Shown: positions 33,691 through 40,536 of the stretch, piece by piece
How the letters are laid out: every line of letters begins with the position of its first letter
Position numbering within the stretch: position 1 is the first letter of the stretch
Source: Candidatus Bathycorpusculum termitum
Lineage (GTDB): Archaea > Thermoproteota > Bathyarchaeia > Bathyarchaeales > Bathycorpusculaceae
Direction of reading: 5' to 3'
Assembly (NCBI GenBank): GCA_031254875.1
Contig: JAIRTW010000043.1
Span: forward strand, 1 to 40,536
Length of the DNA: 40,536 nt
Notes under the pieces: generated by a model
The model's database searches: none
What the model saw: the letters and a program-made list of their open reading frames with translations, nothing else
Told to the model about the DNA's origin: nothing
Position numbers and translations under genes: made by a program

Positions 33691-35133
33691 TCAATATGAC
33701 CGGGCGAAGTAGACTACTTCTTTTGCTTCCTTACCACACAAAACACAACTCGATTTTGTCTCTTCTTTTTGGAAGGGACGAATACGAATAGTTGCGCCTG
33801 TCTCTTCTTTTATTTTTGCTTCACATTCAGGACTGAGACACCATGTGGCTTTTATGAAACCGCCTTTTCCTTCAATCACCTGTTTAAATTCATCGTAGGT
33901 TTGTACGGCGCTGGTCTTATCGTCGAGGATGACTTTGGCTTTGACTAGCATGTTATCTTGAATCGCAGTCAACATATTCTCGACGGTGGCGAGTATGTCT
34001 GCATCTTTAACAAACATTTTTTGGCCAGTATCTCGTCGCACCATAACTACTTGACCATTTTTTATGTCTCGAGGTCCAATCTCAATACGCAGGGGGACCC
34101 CTTTGAGTTCCCACTGGTTAAACTTCCAGCCCGGTGTGTACTCGTCTCTACTATCAAGGATTACGCTGATGTTATTGGCTTTGAGATTTTCCTCGATTTC
34201 TTTGGTTTTAGCTACAATCGTCTCAGTCTCCAGTCCTTTAAACGGGATAGGAACAATGACAACCTGTACCGGCGCAACTTTGGGTGGCATAATCAAACCT
34301 TTGTCGTCGCCGTGTACCATAATCATGGCCCCAATGAGTCGTGTGGTGATACCCCAGCTGGTTTGCCAAACATAATGATCCTGCTTGTCTTCTCCGATGT
34401 ATTTGACATCAAAGACTTTGGCAAAGTGTTGCCCCAAGTTATGGCTGGTTCCCATCTGAAGGGCCTTACCATCGGGCATGATGGATTCCAATGCGGTGGT
34501 GTAGAGGGCGCCGGCGAATTTTTCGCTCTCGCTCTTGGTTCCAATGAGTACTGGAATGGCGAGATATTTTTCTATGACCTCTTTATACATGTTGAGTGCC
34601 CAGAGAACTTCTGCTTCACCCTCTTCAGCGGTTGCATGAACCGTATGGCCTTCCTGCCAAAGAAACTCGCGGGTCCGCAGGAAGAGTTTGGTGGCTTTGG
34701 TTTCCCAGCGGACGATGTTGCACCACTGATTGATTTTAAGCGGTAGATCCCTCCAGCTACGAATCCATTTGCTGAACATAGCATACATTATGGTTTCGCT
34801 TGTGGGGCGGACTGCAAGCTTCTCTTCTAGTGGGGTTTCGCCTCCTTGTGTAATCCAAGCGACTTCAGGTGTGAAACCTTCGAAGTGTTCTGCTTCTTTT
34901 TTGAGAAATGCTTCGGGGATGAACATGGGGAAGTAGGTGTTGCGGTGGCCTGTGACTTTGATTTTTTGATTGACGACTTCTTGAATTTTTTCCCAAACCG
35001 CATAGGCGTCAGGACGGATAATCATGCAACCCTTCACGGGTGCGTAATCAGCTAATTCAGCTTTCAATACGACTTCAACATACCATTCGCTGAAGTCTTG
35101 GTTTTTCTTAACAGTTACACCAATATCAGACAT
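33691..35133 (-). CDS. proS: prolyl-tRNA synthetase, archaeal/eukaryotic type
   Basis: This class II synthetase charges tRNA-Pro. From ATG 35133 it has 480 residues, the archaeal length. Motif 2 is RWETKATKLFLRTREFLWQEGH; LAVRPTSET contains the class II TxE loop; motif 3 is TTRLIGAMIMVHGDDKG. The C-terminal zinc-binding domain shows CLSPEC and CVLCG with the terminal Tyr of YFARSY, a mark of the archaeal/eukaryotic form without the bacterial insertion domain. The longer frame to 35166 adds 11 residues and is not needed. It lies upstream of the aminotransferase on the minus strand with 140 bases between. Confidence 0.97.
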   Translation of the reverse strand: MSDIGVTVKKNQDFSEWYVEVVLKAELADYAPVKGCMIIRPDAYAVWEKIQEVVNQKIKVTGHRNTYFPMFIPEAFLKKEAEHFEGFTPEVAWITQGGETPLEEKLAVRPTSETIMYAMFSKWIRSWRDLPLKINQWCNIVRWETKATKLFLRTREFLWQEGHTVHATAEEGEAEVLWALNMYKEVIEKYLAIPVLIGTKSESEKFAGALYTTALESIMPDGKALQMGTSHNLGQHFAKVFDVKYIGEDKQDHYVWQTSWGITTRLIGAMIMVHGDDKGLIMPPKVAPVQVVIVPIPFKGLETETIVAKTKEIEENLKANNISVILDSRDEYTPGWKFNQWELKGVPLRIEIGPRDIKNGQVVMVRRDTGQKMFVKDADILATVENMLTAIQDNMLVKAKVILDDKTSAVQTYDEFKQVIEGKGGFIKATWCLSPECEAKIKEETGATIRIRPFQKEETKSSCVLCGKEAKEVVYFARSY

Positions 35134-35228
35134 GTGTATTCGCTTCTTTGTCAGTTGTATGTTCATTAACCAAAATATAAAACCACTACCTTGAAAAATT
35201 CATGTGTCCTAATACACGATAGATTTAT

Positions 35229-36208
35229 GTGGCTGAGTTTCGTCTCCCCTCACCAGGGAAAAACATGCCCCAAACCCAACTCAACAACCAAAACAACATC
35301 GTTTGCCAAAACCCAAAATGCACCCACTACCAAAAACAACAAAACAAACACATCGTAAAACAAGGTAAATACCCCACCACCAACCACCAACGCTACCACT
35401 GCAAACACTGCCAAACCTACTTCATGCAAACCAAAGGCGCCCCTCTCTACAGAAAACACCTAGCCGAGCAACAAATAACAAACATATGCAAACACATAGT
35501 CGAGAAAAACGGCATACGAAGCATAGAACGCCTAACCGGCCACCACCGAGACACCATAGGCAACCTCCTCGAAGACATGGCTGAACACGTTCAGAGCGTA
35601 AATGACTATCTGATAAAAGATCTGGGTCTTTCCCAATATGAATGTGATGAACTCTGGACATTTATTAAAAAAAGAAAAAATACTTAAGCGAAAAATCCAA
35701 ATTGAACCTGAAAACGGTGATGCCCGCCTCTACACCGCCGTAAAACGCCGCGCCTATTTGTTTGCCGCCTTTGCAGTGGGCAAATGGATCCAACAAACCT
35801 GTCTGAATATGCTTAGAAAGTTTGCCAAGCCCTCCAAGTGCCTTCTTTGCAGTGTCCTTTAGAATTGTTTACGGATGGGCTGATGATTATGCGTATGTTT
35901 TGCCTCAGTGTTTTGCGTTAAATGTGATTGATTAGGGGCAGTTGATTAAACTTAAGGCGAAGGGGCGGGTGGTGGGTGAGGTGAAGAGGGTTGTTTATGG
36001 GTCGCCTGTTTTGGGGGATATTGAGACACGGAGGTGGAGCATTTTAATAGTTGCGTGAACGTCTTGGTCGGTTGGTTAGGTGGAGTAAGTGTTTTTCTAA
36101 GGTGAAGGGCGGCTTGTTTGTGCGGTACTCCATGATTGCGCCAATATACTGCCAAGAGGTATCCGGTAACGTCGACTAAAAAACAAAGAAACGCTAAAAA
36201 GGTGTAGT
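35229..36208 (+). pseudogene. decayed IS1-family transposase
   Basis: Readable fragments lie in several frames. Frame one (from 35265 to 35687) has a zinc finger (CQNPKCTHY, YHCKHCQTYF), an HTH-like segment and YECDELWTFIKK, the first catalytic Asp, then stops. A shift at an A-run near 35665 continues as KRKIQIEPENGDARLYTAVK and AAFAVGKWIQQTCLNML. Another shift gives LELFTDG (second Asp, about 35857-35878), then DDYAYVLPQCFALNVID, TAG, GQLIKLKAKGRVVGEVKRVV. The last piece LRERLGRLVRWSKCFSK (about 36050-36105) matches the IS1 C-terminus. At least three frameshifts and two in-frame stops make it inactive. No terminal repeats were found. The first part is C/A-rich, the last G/T-rich. Confidence 0.85.
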
Positions 36209-36326
36209 TTAGGCTCAATTCTATTTTCCAACAGAATACTGCCTGCAGATTCAGCGCTTAAAGAGGTTTTTTGAGCACAGCAAATATAAGGAACCCTGAC
36301 AGATAATTCGCAAAGAAGTGTCAGTT

Positions 36327-36506
36327 ATGTCAGAGAAACTATCATTGGTTACCTGTACAAGTTGCGGGAAACCCATCCCGCCGGGAAGTGAATCAACAAA
36401 GTTCCTGTGCCCCAACTGCGGCGAAATCCAAATTAAACGAGATGGCAAATGCCGCAAATTCGGAAGATTATACAAGTGCCCCAACTGCGGCTTCCAAGGA
36501 CCATAA
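36327..36506 (+). CDS. zinc-ribbon protein (HVO_2753-like), 59 residues
   Basis: This small archaeal double zinc-ribbon protein has four CxxC motifs: TCTSCGKPI, LCPNCGEI, GKCRKFG (a single Cys, weaker) and KCPNCGFQGP. The family (DUF1610-type) occurs beside aEF1-beta across archaea and includes the Haloferax HVO_2753 zinc finger. Its product may assist translation or RNA binding, known only by association. ATG 36327 is preferred; GTG 36318 is in frame three codons earlier. It is 13 bases upstream of ef1b and clearly co-transcribed with it. Confidence 0.88.
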   Translation: MSEKLSLVTCTSCGKPIPPGSESTKFLCPNCGEIQIKRDGKCRKFGRLYKCPNCGFQGP

Positions 36507-36519
36507 AAAGGGAAATACC

Positions 36520-36798
36520 ATGGGCGCAATTCTAGTTGTTTACAAAGTTTTTCCTGAAGACATAGTCAAAAACTTTGACCCCTTAAAAGAAAAAGTTATA
36601 GCCATCTTGCCCCAAGCTGCTTCTATCGAAGGCTGGGGAACAGAAGATATAGCCTTTGGACTCAGAGCGCTTCTTGTTCAAGTGCGCTTTCCCGAAGATT
36701 TAGGTGGGGTCGTTGAAGAATTCGAAACGGCACTCGCTAAAATTTCTGGTGTTAGTCAAGCTGAAGCTTTCAACATACGGCGAACCAGTCGGGACTAA
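36520..36798 (+). CDS. ef1b: translation elongation factor 1-beta
   Basis: aEF1-beta is the guanine-nucleotide exchange factor for EF1-alpha. The 92-residue protein starts MGAILVVYKVFPEDI and shows IAFGLRALLVQVRFPED, the conserved central segment, with a strand ending SQAEAFNIRRTSRD. Length and fold match archaeal EF1-beta (about 90). ATG 36520 follows AAAGGGAAATACC. The frame is open further upstream but runs through the previous gene, so the longer form is not real. Its partner is the zinc-ribbon gene 13 bases ahead. Confidence 0.94.
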   Translation: MGAILVVYKVFPEDIVKNFDPLKEKVIAILPQAASIEGWGTEDIAFGLRALLVQVRFPEDLGGVVEEFETALAKISGVSQAEAFNIRRTSRD

Positions 36799-36862
36799 CA
36801 CAAATTATCTTTTTTCCTTTTTAGTGACACACGTCTGAATGTTCTTGATGTGAGCTTTAAAG

Positions 36863-36870
36863 TTTATATA
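36863..36870 (+). promoter_or_regulatory. TATA box for cdc48
   Basis: TTTATATA preceded by GCTTTAAAG (BRE-like) is 61 bases before ATG 36931, giving a leader of roughly 35-40 bases. GGAG lies about ten bases ahead of the ATG. Confidence 0.6.
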
Positions 36871-36930
36871 TGTTAACAGTTCTTTTTCAAACATACACCT
36901 TAAGTGACAGATTATTTGGAGCATTTATAA

Positions 36931-39105
36931 ATGAGCGAAGTTCAATTACGCGTTGGAGACGCACGGCAAAGAGATGTCGGTAGAGGGATCGCCCGCATCG
37001 ACCAGCGGACAATGCAGAAACTGGGTATAAGCGCTGGAGACGTAATCGAAATCGTTAATAAACGCACTACAAGTGCGATTGCTTGGCCTGCCTATAGTGA
37101 AGATCAGAATCGCGATATTATCCGCATCGACGGCTTCACACGAAAAAACAGTGGTGTTGCCATCAACGAATATGTGGTGATCCGCCCTGCCAAAGTCAAA
37201 ACCGCCATGGCCCTTACCTTAGCGCCGGTGGATATGCGCCTCAACGTGGATGAAGATTTCACAAACTTCGTCAAAAATCGCCTTATGGAGCGTACACTTG
37301 TCGAAGGCGATACTACCTTGGTTATGATGCTGGGACATGCCATCCCATTTACTGTATCTAAAACCCGTCCGCATGGTATCATAAAAGTTACCACCGAAAC
37401 CCGATTAACCATACTAAACGAACCTGCACCCGAAGGCAAGGGTCTCCCAAGAACAACCTACGAGGACATCGGTGGGCTACACGAAGAAATCCAGCGTGTC
37501 CGCGAAATGGTCGAGTTGCCCCTGCGGCACCCTGAACTATTTCAGCGCCTCGGGATTGAACCGCCCAAGGGTGTCCTGCTTCACGGTCCGCCTGGTTGTG
37601 GCAAAACCTTGCTTGCACGTGCAGTAGCCAATGAATCCGAGGCTAACTTCTATTCTATCAACGGTCCCGAAATCATGAGTAAATTCTACGGTGAATCAGA
37701 AGCGCGGCTAAGAGAAATCTTCCAGCAAGCCCAGCAAAATGCGCCAAGTATCATCTTTGTCGATGAACTTGATGCAATTGCACCCAAACGTGAGGAAGTC
37801 ACCGGTGAAGTGGAGAGACGCGTCGTTGCCCAGCTCTTGGCATTGATGGACGGCTTGTCGGGCAGAGGTAACGTCATCGTTATCGGTGCAACTAATCGTC
37901 CCGGTGCATTAGACCCTGCGTTGCGTAGACCCGGTAGATTTGATCGTGAAATCGAAATCAGTGTTCCTGACAAGAAAGGCCGTTATGAGGTGCTCCAGAT
38001 TCACACCCGTGGCATGCCACTGGCGGAGGAGAATGTGGACCTTAAAAAACTCTCTGAGATGACCCATGGCTATACAGGTGCTGACCTCTCGGCGCTGAGC
38101 CGAGAAACTGCTATGAAAGCGCTCCGCAGGTATCTGCCTCAGATTAACCTCGAAGAAGAGCGTATCCCCCCCGCAGTGCTTGAAAAAATGGAAGTTACCA
38201 TGGATGATTTCGTGGGTGCCTACAAAGAAGTCACTCCCACAGCGATGCGTGAAGTGTATATAGAAGTTTCTACCGTGCATTGGGACGATACAGGCGGGCT
38301 CGATGACGTTAAGCAACACCTAAAAGAAGCTGTTGAGTGGCCGCTGAAAAACCCTGAAATGTTCACCCGGCTGGGCATCCGCGCACCCAAGGGTATCTTG
38401 ATGTATGGTCCGCCTGGTTGTGGCAAAACCTTGCTTGCACGCGCAGTTGCAACAGAATCTGAAGCTAACTTCATATCCATCAAGGGGCCGGAAGTTTTCA
38501 GCAAATGGGTGGGCGAATCAGAGAAAGCAATCCGTGAAGTTTTCCGCAAAGCCCGTATGGCCGCACCTGCAGTCATATTCCTCGACGAAATTGACTCTCT
38601 TACGCCAAGAAGAGGCATAGGTATGAGTGATAGTGGCGTGTCTGAACGTGTTATAAGTCAGTTGCTCACTGAGATGGACGGCATCACCACACTCCAAGAT
38701 ATAGTTGTCATCGCCGCAACCAACCGCCCCGACATGGTGGACAACGCAGTCATACGCCCAGGTAGATTTGATCGTCTCATCTATGTACCTGAACCCGACG
38801 ATAAAAGCCGACTACAAATCTTTAAAATCTACACCAAAAGTATGCCTATTACTCGAGATGTTGATCTAAACCAGCTTGCCATGATGACAAAATACTACAG
38901 CGGCGCCGATATTGAATCACTGTGCCGCGAAGCTGCGATGCACTCCCTACGCCATGATGTAAATGCCCAAGAAGTTAACATGAAGGATTTCCAGGATGCC
39001 ATGAAAGAGATGGGTCCATCCATCACGCCTGACATGGAGAAATGGTACAAGAGTTTCATGCAACAAATCCGACAAGTACAAAAGCCAGCAACCCCAGTTG
39101 CATAG
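36931..39105 (+). CDS. cdc48: Cdc48/VAT-type AAA ATPase
   Basis: This 724-residue hexameric unfoldase (archaeal VAT, eukaryotic p97) feeds unfolded substrates to the proteasome. The N-terminal region (1-185) holds the double-psi barrel and beta-clam: [31 protein letters not shown]1 (about 195-440) has Walker [16 protein letters not shown] near 217-231 and Walker [13 protein letters not shown] near 274-285. D2 (about 470-700) repeats [15 protein letters not shown] near 492 and [12 protein letters not shown] near 547. Arg-finger motifs RRPGRFDRE and RPGRFDRLI are both intact. It ends with TAG. A 35-base stretch at the two Walker A sites is identical at DNA level, hinting at gene conversion. The next gene follows closely and may be co-transcribed. 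Confidence 0.97.
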   Translation: MSEVQLRVGDARQRDVGRGIARIDQRTMQKLGISAGDVIEIVNKRTTSAIAWPAYSEDQNRDIIRIDGFTRKNSGVAINEYVVIRPAKVKTAMALTLAPVDMRLNVDEDFTNFVKNRLMERTLVEGDTTLVMMLGHAIPFTVSKTRPHGIIKVTTETRLTILNEPAPEGKGLPRTTYEDIGGLHEEIQRVREMVELPLRHPELFQRLGIEPPKGVLLHGPPGCGKTLLARAVANESEANFYSINGPEIMSKFYGESEARLREIFQQAQQNAPSIIFVDELDAIAPKREEVTGEVERRVVAQLLALMDGLSGRGNVIVIGATNRPGALDPALRRPGRFDREIEISVPDKKGRYEVLQIHTRGMPLAEENVDLKKLSEMTHGYTGADLSALSRETAMKALRRYLPQINLEEERIPPAVLEKMEVTMDDFVGAYKEVTPTAMREVYIEVSTVHWDDTGGLDDVKQHLKEAVEWPLKNPEMFTRLGIRAPKGILMYGPPGCGKTLLARAVATESEANFISIKGPEVFSKWVGESEKAIREVFRKARMAAPAVIFLDEIDSLTPRRGIGMSDSGVSERVISQLLTEMDGITTLQDIVVIAATNRPDMVDNAVIRPGRFDRLIYVPEPDDKSRLQIFKIYTKSMPITRDVDLNQLAMMTKYYSGADIESLCREAAMHSLRHDVNAQEVNMKDFQDAMKEMGPSITPDMEKWYKSFMQQIRQVQKPATPVA

Positions 39106-39122
39106 CACAGAAGGAATCGCTT

Positions 39123-39353
39123 ATGCCGCAGATGAAAACTTGGAAAACCCGTCCAGCATACTTTTTTCTATTGGAAATTCTGCAAAAGAAAGGCGACATG
39201 ACCGATGACGACCTCTATGAACAGCTCAAAGACGAATTTGAAGACTTAGGCTTCAAAGACTTCAATGAACTGTTGTTAAACCTTGAGGTCAGCGGTAAAA
39301 TCCGCACCTCCTCGATGGCACGGGGTAAACGACGCATCGAACTCGTCCAATAA
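39123..39353 (+). CDS. small putative winged-helix protein downstream of cdc48
   Basis: ATG 39123 with AGAAGGA about seven bases upstream encodes 76 residues. The pattern RPAYFFLLEILQKKGDMTDD, DLYEQLKDEFEDLGFKDFNE, LLLNLEVSGKIRTSS, ARGKRRIELV fits a winged helix: helix 1, helices 2-3, then a beta wing around GKIRTSSMARGKRRIE. It follows the cdc48 stop by 17 bases. I infer DNA binding or a role in scaffolding; no family name is certain. A longer frame from 39042 lies within cdc48 and is discarded. Confidence 0.75.
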   Translation: MPQMKTWKTRPAYFFLLEILQKKGDMTDDDLYEQLKDEFEDLGFKDFNELLLNLEVSGKIRTSSMARGKRRIELVQ

Positions 39354-40202
39354 ATGCACCTCTCACCTCTTTCTTTGTTTTTACCTTTAAGCAATTTTTG
39401 GGACAAAATTATTTGGGTTAACTCGATGTTGTAAATGAAACCGATGCAGTGCCAGTTCAATTTCGGGGATCACTGTAGAACGGTTCAATGCATTTGTAGT
39501 TAACATCCTAAATTCCCAAAAAATGTAACTATGTCAAGTATTGGGGCGTGAAATACTGTTGAAACTGGTTTATGGTTGAATTAGTAGTCTTCAGGTATCT
39601 GCGACAGACATAATTACACTATACACACGCTATAACATTCAAATTATCCCGTAGTTCCCGGGTAGTTTTTCTAACCACAAAAATCAAACCTATTTGTGCA
39701 GGATAGAAACTTGACCTCTCACATCAAACAAACTAGGCAAATTTAGTTCTTTTTAATACTTATCACACACAACTTTTTTCAGTACATATTTTTGAGGCGT
39801 GTAGATAGTATATTGGCTTTTTGTTTTTAGCGCCGTGTGTACTGAACATTTTGGTCTCGGTGGTTAGAATTTATAAAATTCTAACCACAGTCTGTGTGTG
39901 GTTTTTTGTTACAGATAACCTTGTTAAATTCGTTATTTTCATGAATGAGGTTGATGAAGTGTTCCTGTTGGACATGATGTTGTGGTTGGAAAATTACCCG
40001 GGAATTACGGATTATTTAAAAACCGTTAATTTACCAGCAATCCCTTTTCCAACGTTTTTTACGCTCTATTATAGCGGTGTAGTTACACTTCTGGGATTTT
40101 AGGTTAACATCCGTGTTTGTGTTTGGTGTGGTGGTTGGGTTGATAAAATTGAAAATAATGTGTATTTTTGGTAAACACTTTAATTAAATGTATCGGAATA
40201 TG
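39354..40202. other. gene-poor spacer before the secreted-protein gene
   Basis: About 850 AT- and GT-rich bases. A 93-codon plus-strand frame (39821-40102) is hydrophobic, overlaps the palindrome and has no ribosome-binding site, so it is not called. The main item is the perfect palindrome at 39860-39888. Confidence 0.5.
39860..39888. repeat. perfect 13-bp palindrome with 3-base loop
   Basis: GTGGTTAGAATTT (39860-39872), then ATA, then AAATTCTAACCAC (39876-39888) form a perfect 13-bp stem. It is followed by GTGTGTGGTTTTTTG, so it may be a terminator hairpin, or a protein-binding operator. A partial copy, CTAACCACA, occurs near 39671. Confidence 0.6.
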
Positions 40203-40210
40203 TATAATAA
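40203..40210 (+). promoter_or_regulatory. TATA box for the terminal secreted-protein gene
   Basis: TATAATAA is 36-43 bases before ATG 40246, giving a short leader. Confidence 0.5.
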
Positions 40211-40245
40211 CTTGAATTGCACATCATCCACAAAGATGGTATCAT

Positions 40246-40536
40246 ATGAAAGCAAAGTATATGGATACGGCAATTAGGAAGTATATTGTAAGCTTTTTAG
40301 TTTGTGTTTTGCTGTTGCAGCTGGCGGCTGTTTGTGGTGTTATGCCTGTTGAGGCGGCAAATGGGTCTGATTCTAGCTCTGTGGGTAGTAGTATTGATTA
40401 TAGTATTTGGACTTTAGATTTGCCGACGGGGGGTATTCTCGCGAGTGGGGATTTGAAAAAGTTATCTTATAATGGCTGGTGGTATCGGGGGTCGGGTGCG
40501 TTTGAGGGGTATACTATGTTCCAAACTCCGCAAAAA
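40246..40536 (+). CDS. secreted protein resembling alginate-lyase-type polysaccharide lyase (3' end outside window)
   Basis: The first 97 residues are visible. Residues about 1-37 form a signal peptide: KYMDTAIRKY, hydrophobic IVSFLVCVLLLQLAAVCGV, and cleavage near VEAA. Then DYSIWTLDLPTGGI, SGDLKKLSYNGWWYRGSGAF and MFQTPQK resemble the start of the alginate lyase 2 fold (PL7 and relatives: W-x-L-x-LP, then L, Y, Y and F-x-x-P). The RSELRE catalytic region would come next, outside the window. The assignment is by pattern and is tentative. Codon use is richer in G and T (GTT, TTT, GGG, TGT) than in the genes before it, hinting at recent acquisition. Confidence 0.55.
   Translation, partial: MKAKYMDTAIRKYIVSFLVCVLLLQLAAVCGVMPVEAANGSDSSSVGSSIDYSIWTLDLPTGGILASGDLKKLSYNGWWYRGSGAFEGYTMFQTPQK

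Noticed and set aside
39821-40102. 93-codon hydrophobic open frame
   Set aside because: No ribosome-binding site, overlaps the perfect palindrome, and looks like AT-rich noise read as Phe/Leu/Val.

Overview
The window looks like a chromosomal segment of an uncultured archaeon, most likely of the Bathyarchaeia (Candidatus Bathyarchaeota). This is inferred from gene content, not from an rRNA gene. It carries DNA topoisomerase VI (A and B), an archaeal-type threonyl-tRNA synthetase with a DTD-like editing domain, an archaeal/eukaryotic-type prolyl-tRNA synthetase, aEF1-beta, Cdc48, a zinc-containing 7Fe ferredoxin, a primase small-subunit homologue, a tandem Alba-like protein and TATA-box promoters. 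TTG and GTG starts are frequent. No rRNA, tRNA or CRISPR array was recognised.

Layout. 1-1202: 3' part of a 2-isopropylmalate synthase family gene. 1679-4301: overlapping top6B-top6A. 4374-4660: broken nitroreductase gene. 4812-6411: small conserved genes including acylphosphatase. 6648-12743: [NiFe]-hydrogenase maturation genes hypE (+) and hypF-hypC-hypD (-), converging on a gap with two tiny genes; no hydrogenase subunits are present. 13385-22322: mostly minus-strand block rich in thiol and lipoyl redox genes (CoA-disulfide-reductase-like flavoprotein, GcvH, peroxiredoxin, ferredoxin-thioredoxin-reductase/rubredoxin fusion, glutaredoxin, dihydrolipoyl-dehydrogenase-like flavoprotein). Inositol-phosphate synthase, endonuclease III and a divergent primase homologue lie in the same block, along with a decayed zinc-ribbon gene. 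22865-25462: large membrane-anchored surface protein with a PQQ-like propeller. 25842-28825: zinc ferredoxin, double-Alba protein, superoxide dismutase and a PfkB kinase. 28853-28947: MITE-like inverted-repeat element. 29208-35133: zinc-finger protein, thrS, ilvE, an aminotransferase and proS. 35229-36208: decayed IS1-family transposase. 36327-39353: zinc ribbon, aEF1-beta, cdc48 and a small putative winged-helix gene. 39354-40245: AT-rich spacer with a perfect palindrome. 40246-end: start of a secreted protein resembling alginate-lyase-type polysaccharide lyases.

How it works together. The window joins information processing with amino-acid metabolism (leuA family, ilvE, aminotransferase) and an anaerobe's redox and oxygen-defence kit (ferredoxin, SOD, peroxiredoxin, glutaredoxin, FTR, flavoprotein disulfide reductases, Hyp maturation). 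GcvH is present without glycine-cleavage P or T proteins nearby. Together with two disulfide-reductase flavoproteins, this suggests a lipoyl or thiol electron-carrier role, which is inference. Three genes are visibly decayed (nitroreductase, zinc ribbon, IS1 transposase), so there is either real gene erosion or residual indel error in the assembly.
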